The notes under the pieces are model-generated. The model was given only the letters and a program-made list of their open reading frames with translations. It had not been told where the DNA came from and made no database searches. A stretch of DNA of 64,000 bases from Pyricularia pennisetigena (lineage: Eukaryota > Ascomycota > Sordariomycetes > Magnaporthales > Pyriculariaceae), in contig NC_043741.1 in assembly GCF_004337985.1 (NCBI RefSeq), positions 5,667,445 through 5,731,444 of the forward strand, in the 5' to 3' direction. A program made the position numbers and the translations under genes. This document shows, in pieces, positions 1-9,636 of the stretch. Position 1 is the stretch's first letter, and each line of letters begins with the position of its first letter.

Positions 1-280
1 TTTATTCTTTGTTCTTTTGGGCGCGAGAAACCGGGAGTTATCAGTCAGCATACCTGCAAAGAGAGTTGGACACATTATGCCGAAGCTAGAATAGGACTTT
101 GGATTCGTGGAGTGGTTGGAATAGTGGGCGTGATGCTGGTATTCAATCTGATTAACGAGCCGAGTAAATCGGGTCAATTGTAACTCGAAGTATGTGGCTT
201 GGTGGTTCATCAGGTAGTAAAAGAAGCCCCTTTTGTTAACAAATTCAAGCAACAAATTGTGATATCAAATCTGAGAGTTA

Positions 281-328
<48 letters not shown>

Positions 329-845
329 CAAAAAGGCAAAAAGGCAAAAAGGCAAAAAAAATCAAAAAAAAAATCGACAAATCCCGATGCTTAGCAATAA
401 TGCCGCGTATGCAATTCTTTCTCTGCGGTTCTCTCTGTTGCACTCCTTCCAAGTCTAGATTAGGTAGAGGCGGGATTGCGTGGCGACCAAATGACAGAAA
501 GGTGCCTAAAGTCAGGATTGCGTTTCTCACAGCGACTGAATTTAATTCTTTTCCCATGCAAGGGCGCGCCCTACTTACAGTTCTTACACCGGACTGATAC
601 CCTCTTTCTCAATTCAACGCATCTCATTCCGATTATTTGTCTTGGGTATACGGACTATTTTTGTACTCCAAATTCATTTAAAATTCAAACTCGTCCAAGA
701 GTAAATAGTTACCAAGTTACAAGGTAGCTTACTACCCAGACTCGAGCCAGGTTGCCGGGCTTGCCTAGGCAGTGGGAGACATAAAATCACATCACATCAC
801 ATTACATACACACCACCAACGCCACGCACAGCCGGAACCCCCACG
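1..845. other. Intergenic left edge with long poly-T
   Basis: No gene is supported here. The stretch holds a 46-base T run at 283-328 followed by A-rich sequence; the short reading frames over it are made of homopolymer-encoded Phe/Lys. The last 60-70 bases before 846 are rich in CA and CACC repeats, as expected for a fungal 5' UTR of the next gene. Confidence 0.6.
283..328. repeat. Poly-T tract, 46 nt
   Basis: An uninterrupted run of T, immediately followed by a repeated AAAAGGC motif and further A runs. It is one of several homopolymers longer than 30 nt in the window. The true length is uncertain because such runs are error-prone in sequencing. Confidence 0.95.
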
Positions 846-2621
846 ATGGATGTTCATCTTTTGATATATGACCTCTCAAGAGGCATGGCGCGCCAGATGT
901 CGGCCGGCTTACTCGGCTTCCAACTGGACGCCATTTACCACACATCAATTGAGCTCAACGGCCTCGAGTACGTCTATGACGGCGGCATCGTCGCCATCCG
1001 GCCCGGGTCGTCACACCTCGGCCAGCCGCTTGAACGGCAGCTCCTGGGACAGACTCACCTCCCGATGGACGTCATCGAGACGTACCTCGGCTCGATGCGC
1101 TCCGTCTACACAGCCGAGGCCTACGACCTCTGGAAGCACAACTGCAACAACTTCTCAAACGACTTTGCCACCTTCCTATTGGGTCATGGCATCCCGGACA
1201 AGATCCTGAACATGCCGTCAGAGGTCCTCGAGTCGCCGCTCGGCCGCATGCTGATGCCTGCACTGGACCAGCAGGTGCGGGCAAACAGGGAGCAGAACGG
1301 CGGTGGCATGCTCGGCATCGGGCAGAACGGGAGCGGCCGTGCTGTACCGCATGCAAGCTCACCGTCCCGGGCAGCCAGCCACCGGGTCCGCCGGGCTTCA
1401 AACCTCAGAGATCTGGATTCCCTTCTGACACAAGCCCGAAGCTCATGTGCCGTCGTATTCTTCACATCTGCCACCTGCCCGCCATGCAAGATGCTGTATC
1501 CAATGTACGAGGAGTTGGCCGAGGAGGTGGGTGATAGGGGCTTCGTCATCAAGACGGACATATCTGTCGCTCGAGATGTCGCTGCCAGGCACTCGATCAC
1601 CGCCACGCCCACTTTTATTACTTTTCTCAAAGGCGAGCAGGAAAACAGGTGGATGGGTGCCGACCCCGGTGCGCTCAGGGGCAACGTCCGCCTGCTCGTC
1701 CAGATGGCGTGGCCGCCACACCCCCATCAAGGCCTCCGGCTGCCGACCATAGCAAAGACCGACCCCAAACCCGTGCTCTTCACCAAGGCGCCACCCCTGC
1801 CGAAACTCACAGCAAAGATGGGGGACAAGGTTGCCAAGGACCCTGCTGTGCAGGGCGTTATTGGCTTCATAATGGGGAGGAATTCGGACGGCGCCGCACA
1901 GGCTCACCTACCAGACGTCTCGGCATTCTCGTCTTTCCTCGAGATTTCGACCAAGACCTTGGCACCGGACGTGCTCTTCCCCTTGGTGGACGTGTTCCGC
2001 TGCGCGCTGATCGATCCGAGATTCAGCGGCTGCTTCGCCGAGGAAAATGACCACAGGACCGTTATTGCGCTGCTGAGCAACGTCAACGAGCTGACGACCT
2101 GCCCATACCCGCTCAGGCTCGTCACCCTTCAAGCGACCGCCAACTTGTTCTCCAGCTCGCTATACTGGGATCCAATCTTGCGGCATGACGGACTCAGGTC
2201 CCAGATCATCCGGCTGGTGTCGTCCAGTTTCCTCGACGAGGCCCACTCGAGCGTGCGCGTTGCGGCAGCCTCGGTTCTCTTCAACGTTGCCGTGGTCAAC
2301 GGTAGGGCGCGAATGAAAGGACCGTCGTCTCCGGGCTCCGCTAGCAGCGGCACCGGTGACCTCCTGCCCGACGAGGACCAAGTCGAGGTGGCAGCGTCTC
2401 TGGTGGAAGCCATCTCTCAAGAGAACGAGTCCAAGGAGGGCCTCGAGGGCATGCTCCTGGCGCTGGGGCATTTGATTTACTGCCTACCCCTGGACGGTGA
2501 GCTGGCGGACCTGATCAAGACGCTAGACGCGAAGGCGACGGTGCTGGGCAAGAAGGAGGTTTTCAAGGACATGCCGCTCATTGACGAGGTCGGCTCGGTC
2601 CTGTTGGGAAGTCTCAAATGA
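846..2621 (+). CDS. PPPDE peptidase-thioredoxin-PUL domain fusion protein
   Basis: Single-exon gene of 591 aa. Residues 1-140 form a PPPDE (DeSI-type) papain-fold domain with the expected catalytic pair, His32 in the YHTS motif and Cys100 in KHNCNNFSND. A glycine/serine-rich linker follows. Residues about 185-290 are a thioredoxin domain with a CPPC redox motif (Cys211-Cys214) and the cis-Pro motif TATPTF. The C-terminal part, about 330-590, looks like an alpha-helical PUL domain, the module that binds the Cdc48/p97 AAA ATPase in Doa1/PLAP. From the families, a role in removing ubiquitin or SUMO-like modifiers near Cdc48 is likely, but the substrate is unknown. The ATG at 846 is chosen because the PPPDE fold starts at once (MDVHLLIYDL). 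The neighbour downstream, an MFS transporter, is unrelated. Confidence 0.9.
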   Translation: MDVHLLIYDLSRGMARQMSAGLLGFQLDAIYHTSIELNGLEYVYDGGIVAIRPGSSHLGQPLERQLLGQTHLPMDVIETYLGSMRSVYTAEAYDLWKHNCNNFSNDFATFLLGHGIPDKILNMPSEVLESPLGRMLMPALDQQVRANREQNGGGMLGIGQNGSGRAVPHASSPSRAASHRVRRASNLRDLDSLLTQARSSCAVVFFTSATCPPCKMLYPMYEELAEEVGDRGFVIKTDISVARDVAARHSITATPTFITFLKGEQENRWMGADPGALRGNVRLLVQMAWPPHPHQGLRLPTIAKTDPKPVLFTKAPPLPKLTAKMGDKVAKDPAVQGVIGFIMGRNSDGAAQAHLPDVSAFSSFLEISTKTLAPDVLFPLVDVFRCALIDPRFSGCFAEENDHRTVIALLSNVNELTTCPYPLRLVTLQATANLFSSSLYWDPILRHDGLRSQIIRLVSSSFLDEAHSSVRVAAASVLFNVAVVNGRARMKGPSSPGSASSGTGDLLPDEDQVEVAASLVEAISQENESKEGLEGMLLALGHLIYCLPLDGELADLIKTLDAKATVLGKKEVFKDMPLIDEVGSVLLGSLK

Positions 2622-3309
2622 AATAGACGATTTCTAGAGTCTAGAAACTTTGTATAGACTAATGAATTTCTCATGAACCAGTAATGTTCTGCTGTGGCCC
2701 CGCATTTATACATGTGCTTCTAGAATCAAGTAATACTAACAGTCACTGAAGTTTGGGTAGCAATGAGATCTTTGGCGTGTGAATTCATGCTCTCTTTCCG
2801 CCTCGGTCGACAAGGGCTTTTAACAAAGGCAAGGAGGAACAAGAGGCAAAAATATCACAAAACGGCATGCTTTTGTCACAACAAGGCGATGTCGAATCCG
2901 TTCTGTGAAAAAGATACCCAAGGCAGGCATTACAGGCCCTTCCATCTTGAATCCGATTGGATGGCTACTCCAGACGAACCAACCACCAGCAGCGCCAACG
3001 TGCAGAGCAGTAGTGATCGTCGGTGACAGAAGCTCGGTTTCCTGGGCAGGCCATTAACTGTGTGTGTGTGTGTGTGTGTATGTCGCTTCCGGGATGACGG
3101 CCCGGTGGTGGTCAGGCGGCCCCTTCCGAAGTTTAGCCGACCCTCGACCTGGCCAAGGACAGTAAGATAGAACGGCTTGGCAAACATGGATGTGATGATG
3201 CATGTATATATCTTTCCATGTAAGCCCTGCGCATCTCTGTTGCCGCAGTTGACGGGTCGAATCAAGTCCCTGGGTAGTCAGAACATCAATCAATCCATTC
3301 ACACGCTTG
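2622..3309. other. Intergenic with (TG)n microsatellite
   Basis: 3' UTR of the upstream gene and promoter of the MFS gene. It contains a (TG)10 tract at about 3059-3079. An 87-codon frame at 2763-3026 has no recognisable domain and is not called. Confidence 0.6.
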
Positions 3310-5278
3310 ATGTCTACGTACACCGAGACTGCCACGGTTGCCGTGGATAGGGCAGGTGCGGCTACGACGCCCGCTGGTGCAAGTTCACAGCAGCACAGCT
3401 CTTCAGAAATCATAGAGCTCCAGCCGGGTACACACTATCAAAGACAGCAGAAGCAGACCAGCGAGCAGGATGCAGCGTCTCCAGACAGAGCCGCAGAGAC
3501 GCCTCAGGATGCGGCGTCGGCCAAGGTTCCATATGCCAAACTCATCGGCTGTGGCTTTTCCTTCTTTTTCTCGGGCGTCAATGACGGCACACTCGGTCCT
3601 CTGATCCCATACATCCAAACCACCTTCTCCATAGGCACCGGCGAGATAGCCATCATGTGTGTAGCCCAACTCACCCGTTCCCAGAACCCCGCCCCCCCTT
3701 CTCTTTTGTTTTACAACATGTTCAAAGCCGGATTGGGGGTTGGGCCAGCATGCTAACAAAACCTGCCGGACCACATCCAACCAATTCCAATCACACAAAG
3801 ATACGCAACATCCTTCTTGGGGTGGTTCCTCGCCGCGCTCCTAAACCCCTTCCTCACGGGCCAATCCCAGTATGCGACGCTCGGCCGAATCTTGGCTGTG
3901 GGCGCGGCGCTGCAGCTGGCGGCGCAGGTCCTGCGCAGCATCCCCGTGCCGCAGCTGTCGCTGCCGCTCTACGCCGTCAGCTTCTTCGTGCAGACGCTGG
4001 GCATGGCGCTGCAGGACGCCCACGGCAACACCTTTGTCAGCTCGGCAAACCTGGCCCACCGCTGGCTCGGTTTCATCCACGCCTCGTACGCCGCCGGCAC
4101 TCTGCTCGGCCCGCCCATTGCCACCGCCATCGCGTCCAGGGGTGCTGCGGCCGCTGTTGCCACCGCTGACCAGACCACCGGTGACGACTGGACGCGTGTC
4201 TACTTTGTGCTGCTCGGGATTGGCGTGCTAAACCTTGTCGCTGTGGTGTTCGGCTTCTCCGACACTATCTGGAAGCGGCAAGGGGTTGTCACTCCCGTCG
4301 CCGACGGTGGGAATGCCGAGGAGGAGAGCGGCACGGCTCGGACCATCCAGTCAAAGTCGGCGCTGCAGGACATGCAAGGCCTCTTCTCGCTTCGTTCATT
4401 CTGGATGCTTAGCCTTTTCTACTTCTTTGAGCTCGGGGCCTGGATGACGGCTGCAGGTGCGTCCTCTCCTGTTGTTGTGTGGCTTTGTCTTTCCCCTTGC
4501 TAACTCATCTGCAGGCTGGGTGGTCGAGTATCTCGTCAAGGTCAGGTCCGGCGAGCTCTCCAAGATGGGTTACGTCCCTACGGGATGGAACGGCGGTATA
4601 CTACTGGGCCGCATCCTGCTGGCAGAGCCCACGTTTCGCCTCGGGGAGCGGCGAATGATTCTGATCTACAGCGCCATTTGTACTGCCCTGCAACTCGTCT
4701 TTTGGCTCGTCCCCAACATCATCGCCAATGCCACAGCCCTCAGTATCATGGGCTTCTTCTTCGGGCCATTCTTTGCCACGGTGAGTCAGGATGATCGGCA
4801 GAGCTGTGATGTCTTCCCAGGTGACAACCGGAGCTGACATTTTTTTCATAATCGTAGGGTGTATCCGTAGGCTCAAAACTTCTTCCTCGGAAAGTCCGAT
4901 CTCAAGGTCTAAGTGAGTATCCGAGCAGGCCTTGGCTCACAAAATCAATCAAGTAGTCCACCAACTGACTGAGCTTTTTCGTTTCTTTCACCCACTGGCA
5001 TCAAGGCCTCATATTCGTCGTAGCCCAGGCCGGCGCCTCTTTGTTCCCATCGCTCACGGGCATCATTGTAAGATAACCCATTGTTGAAAAACACATCACC
5101 TCACTCGTTGTTTAAGGAGAGACAAAAATTGAGGCTGACGTCCGATGGCGGTATCAATCTCAAGGCGACGAGAGAGGGTGTTCAGGTCCTGCAGCCCATA
5201 GTCCTCGCACTGATTGTTGCTGGCGGCACTTGTTGGTGGCTTATACCCAAGGGCCCGACAGAGTCGACCCGTGCATAG
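3310..5278 (+). CDS. MFS transporter (fucose permease/BSC6-like)
   Basis: Predicted exons are 3310-3656, 3801-4456, 4515-4780, 4858-4912, 5006-5067 and 5165-5278, giving 499 aa. Phases match at every junction and all introns are GT-AG. About 75 hydrophilic residues precede the first membrane helix, which carries the family motif FFFSGVNDGTLGPLIPY. Further helices include FLGWFLAALLNPFL, ASYAAGTLLGPPIATAIA, WNGGILLGRILL, SIMGFFFGPFFAT and LIFVVAQAGASLFPSLTG. The layout is that of a 12-helix major facilitator of the fungal fucose-permease-like group, at the plasma or vacuolar membrane; the substrate cannot be read from sequence. The ATG at 3310 is the first in frame. Adjacent to a sugar kinase on the same strand, but fungal neighbours are not necessarily functionally linked. 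Confidence 0.87.
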
Positions 5279-5643
5279 TATGACAAAACAGTGTTTCAAT
5301 CCAATCTGTACTAGGTAGGGATGTGTGTGGATTTGACTAGAAACAATAGCAGTATGTTGGAACTCATGATGAATAGGTGGTGTCATTGGGGCTGAAAAGC
5401 GGGGTGCGGTGCACCAAGCAGCTGGTCTTACCAGCAAAAAGCCTCTAGCTAGACCTAGGGTAGTTTGGGCTACCGGCAAAGGCTACTTGATCTGTTATCT
5501 GTTCATTTTCCTGCGCCATCAATTGGGTTATTTGCTACAAAACCTGCTTGCAGCACTGAGGCAAAGAGAGAACGGCGCTTGAACAGAGAAAAGTTACCCC
5601 CAATCCCTAGATGTATTATTCGGCCACGTCGTGTGAATCAAGG
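5279..5643. other. Short intergenic spacer
   Basis: Between the MFS stop and the sugar-kinase start. It holds the 3' UTR of one and the promoter of the other; no other feature seen. Confidence 0.6.
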
Positions 5644-7478
5644 ATGGATCACATTGTAACGGTAGGGGTCTGCTACCTGGACACGATTCTTAGGTTAGTT
5701 CATTGCTGGGTTTTCGGGAGCAGCCGTGCTTTTCCCCAAAATGCCGGATAGCTGAGGGATTTGTTGATGCTCATGCCCAGCTTTGGCATGGAAACAGCGT
5801 CCCCCATTTCCCCGAAGAGGACTCCAAGCTGCGAGCCACAAGCGTACAGGTCCGGCGAGGCGGCAACGGCGCCAACACGCTCGAGGTCCTCCAGCAGCTC
5901 TTGCCACGATGCGGAGACCAGCAGGGCCAAACGTGTCCAAGCCTGCATCTCATGACGCCTTTGCCGGACGCAGAGTCTCCTGAAACCGCGCAGGTTGTCG
6001 ACTCGTTCGGCACCGACAGTCCCGTTGATTTGAGTCTCTGCCTGCATCGGAAGGGGATCCAAAAGGCCGCGAGCAGCTACATAGTCCGCAGCAATGCAAC
6101 CGGGTCGAGGACGATTGTCAATCACAACCCGCTGTCCGAGATGGAAGTGGACGAGTTCTTGCGAGCAGCAGAAACTTGGTTCTCAAAGATGCAAGCCGAG
6201 CCGAGCAGGACGTGGTGGCACTTCGAGGTGAGTCAAGCGCATTTCCAGCGCAGAATGTCTCCATGGGTCGGACGAATGCATCAAAAGACCCCTCAGTCTC
6301 ATTCTGCTGTCGGTCTTGTTGTCCTTTGACCATGGGAGCGCGCAAAGACATGTAGAGGAGAAGAAAAAAGACGCACACGCCTCCCTAGCTTCCCCCACAT
6401 ACGTACAAAGAGACAGCTGCATGTACGATGCAGCAGCACATCTGTTGCTGACATGGTTGCCAAAACGCCCCTCCTGCGTGTTGTGGCGTGTGTGCGTGGT
6501 TGGTCTAGGGTAGAATACCGAAAACTACATCGCAGTGTATCCGGCACCTGCGCCGACACTGGCCCTCCGTCAGGGTCAGTGTCGAGTGCGAGAAGCCTGG
6601 GAGGGAAGGGCTAGATGAGCTCGCAGGCCAGGCCGATTTCGTGTTTTACTCCCGCAGCTGGGCTGAGGCAAGTCAAATGAGATGACCCCCGCCCCGTTCC
6701 ACTTTCATCATCTGCGATTTCATCACATGTAACTGTGTACGATAAGCGTTGAGGGTGCAAAAGAACCAGGATTGGCAGCAGGTCAAAAGGTTCGAGGCGT
6801 CGAGACCTAGCCTACAGACCCTGCCACACACAGCAAGCTTGCCAATGTTCGGTTCTCCTGATAATCGAGCCTCTAACCAACCATGCGCCTCTTTTGATCT
6901 AGGCAAAAGGGTACCGGAGTCCTGAGAAGTTTCTGCGGCGAGAGGCGCCGCGTACTGCGTAAGTCGAGAAGAAACCTTGCAGCCCTTCCCGGCAGGAGTG
7001 CCTTACCAGTGTTGGGGTGCAAGCGCCGTTTTGACAATATCTCCGTTTCTTGGTGTGCCAGGTCACACGTCTTTGTCACCTGGGGCGGACACGGCGCATC
7101 GGCCATGGTAATAAATGGTCAAGACGAATACCACCATTGCGCTGTGAGGGATGTGCATGTTGACCACGGAAATGACGATATCCGTGTAGTGGAGTAAGAC
7201 TTTCCCGCCAGCCATCCATCCATCCCACTTATCAATGACTGAGGAGTGAGTATTTGCGGGCGAAACGAGGGATTAACTAGCCTATGTGTGATGTGTGCAG
7301 CACTGTTGGAGCCGGTGACACCTTCATAGCGGGGATCTTGTTTGGATTTGCATGCCACCCTGACGACTGGGACTTGCCGCGCAAGTTGCGATTCGCTGTG
7401 CGGCTGGCCACTCAAAAGGTCCAGATGGATGGTTTCGGCGGTCTGACGGCACCGGGTAACGACGACTTGTCTTCCTGA
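5644..7478 (+). CDS. PfkB-family carbohydrate kinase (ketohexokinase-like)
   Basis: Six predicted exons: 5644-5693, 5798-6227, 6509-6667, 6903-6958, 7062-7193 and 7301-7478, total 1005 nt, 334 aa. The N-terminus VGVCYLDTIL matches the ribokinase/ketohexokinase start. PfkB signature 1 is visible as RRGGNGANTLEVLQQL. WWHFEGRIPKTT followed by CIRHLRRHWP is the ketohexokinase-type substrate lid region. VSVECEKPGREGLDEL, FVTWGGHGASAM and the catalytic signature 2 VVDTVGAGDTFIAG (Asp base, GAGD anion hole) follow in order. It should phosphorylate a sugar or related metabolite with ATP in the cytosol; ketohexose is the family guess, not shown. Intron 3 (6668-6902) starts with GCAAGT rather than GT; exon phase and family alignment need exactly this junction. 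The first exon is only 50 nt. Confidence 0.86.
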
Positions 7479-9390
7479 GCGGGGGGCCACCGGAACAAGA
7501 AAATTCCCCTTATCCGAGTCATATCATGCAATGTTATCAAGTCCAACTTTTTTTGCCTAAAAAAGTCGTTTTAAAAGGATCTTTGCTTGCTTTTTTTAGT
7601 CGACCCATGCAACAGCAGTGTTTGTTTGCCTTTGCGATGTGCAAGCATGCTAAGGGAGAAAGCAACCCCCACCTTTACACAGGATGGCCCAACAAAGCTG
7701 GTTGGTCTGTCATGCAGAACTGGTCAGGCTCCTTGGAGTGGCGCTTCGAGGGTCTGTCCGCATATACATACTTTATTCGGGCCACCCCTGACAGTCTGGG
7801 CCAGTTGAGTAATGGATATAGTAGTGCATAACAAGTGCTGGACTGGGCGCCCTGAAAGCATACTCTGACACACCCTTGAGTGGCGGTGAGCTGATCAAGT
7901 TGGCAAGGCTAACAAGCCTCTCTCTTCTCTTCTGTGTACAAGTTGAACGTTCCCGCTTAAATTAGGCCGTAGTCGTTCGCATACACAGTGCCGCAGTGAC
8001 GGTTAGTTCCGGGATGAGATTTTCCCTCACTAAGACAGGGGGTTAAGACAATCAAGGAGAGGAGAGGAGACTTTGCAGGTTGCAAGAATGGAAGTACTAT
8101 ACTTGGCTTTCTGCATTGAGGCAGACCTGTCAGCGTACCAGGTGAAGGTGCAGGGCCGGAGCCTAGACGCCACTTCCTACGAGTGCTGGAATCATCATAG
8201 CCGACCGCTAAGCGTCGTATGACTGTGCTAGCTTGTGGTGACAATGACCCGGCGCCCTGATTCAGACGCCAGACTTGTAATGTGGTGTGCGGGCAAAAGA
8301 GGTGAGCGCTTGTGTAAAACGGATGGTACAGTACAGCACTGTATGCGGGTGAAAATCCAAGATGCTGGCTTTGAAAAAGTGTCGCAGTCTTGTCAAAAGT
8401 CCATGGGTCAGCTGAATGTTAGTTGCAGGTATGCTGCGTACAGACGGCCCGTAGTAATCTACAGGTCCTCCGTGGTTGTTTTGTCTGTGACTGGGTAGAC
8501 GGCACAGACCCCTGAGGAGCGCTCTTTCGTGTACTAAAATCGGTAGGAGGTAGCCAAATAGCCAAGGCAATTTCGGTGTTGGCAGAAGGGCCCCAACCAA
8601 AAGTGGAACATGTATGAATGGCCGTGGGTGGGTGACTGGCTGTGCTTGGAGCACTGCGGGTGAAACATGCTGGCTGCAAATTGTCACCACAGGTCAGACC
8701 CGACCAGGTTGCTTTTTGCTACACACGCGCTGAATCCTGGAGGAAGGGGGAGGGGGCTTGGGTTTACGTCGGGAGTGGTCGGTCTGTGGCAAGCCTATCA
8801 GGAGCGGATCAACACAATGCCTCTGAAAAGCAAGATCGCTGCCAATAATAACTGGGGTGGCAAGCTGTAGCCGCCACGAATGCAATCCAACCCCGACGAG
8901 CCTCCACTGACACGGAGGGATGATGGACTGAGTGAGTGTATCGTATCGTCACCTGGCTCTGACTTCTCCGGTAGAGCTGGAAAAAGTGATCAGATCCATG
9001 GCACCCGATGGAGACAGGCTTGTCTGAATTCCAGCGGGCAATGCCAAAGAAAGAAAGAAAAATGTGGCCCCGACCATGCAATCTTTCGGATGGATGCTGC
9101 AGACGGCTGAAGTTGCAATCATGATACTGGGGCTAGCAAAAGTTTAGCCTTTGCGTCTTGTTTGTTTGCTTCGTAGCAGTAGAGTGCGTCGTATTATTGC
9201 TTTGGTTGAGGAGTCACTGCTGGCGGTGTGTCGTATCTGTAATAGTGGGTGTGGAGCGGGGCTTTTTTTTTTTTTTTTGTTTTTTTTTTTTGTTTTTGCA
9301 TGTGGGAAGGAGAAGGGGCAAAGCAAGTAGACTTGGTCCGCCTACTCGAAACGGAAATGAAGAGATTTGATCGACTATGTGCCCCGGTGC

Positions 9391-9636
9391 ATGGTTGACA
9401 TTCAAGTTTACTGTGCTAGGTTTCTGGGCGTCGCCCTGAATTGCCTGTTTAGCTGTCGGTGCCTATGTGCCTGTGGCCCGGTTACTGCGGAATCAATCCA
9501 CTCGCAGGGAAGCGCCTGCGCTACTTGCTGCCAGGGCTTCCAACTTAACTTTGCAGCATGGGAGGGGGAAGGGTTGCCGGCATGGTTCGACGACGCGGCC
9601 GACAACCTATCTAGGCAAGTAAGCAAGACAGGGTAG
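9391..9636 (+). other. Cysteine-rich short ORF, doubtful
   Basis: An ATG-started 81-codon frame encoding nine cysteines, eight of them in the first half, and a hydrophobic N-terminal third. Small cysteine-rich proteins are common fungal secreted proteins, but there is no clear cleavable signal peptide, no family match that I recognise, and no splice or codon evidence. It may be chance. Confidence 0.12.

Noticed and set aside
6672..6673. GT donor inside GCAAGTC as alternative to the GC donor of sugar-kinase intron 3
   Set aside because: Using GTCAAA leaves four extra bases and breaks the frame to the next, clearly homologous exon.
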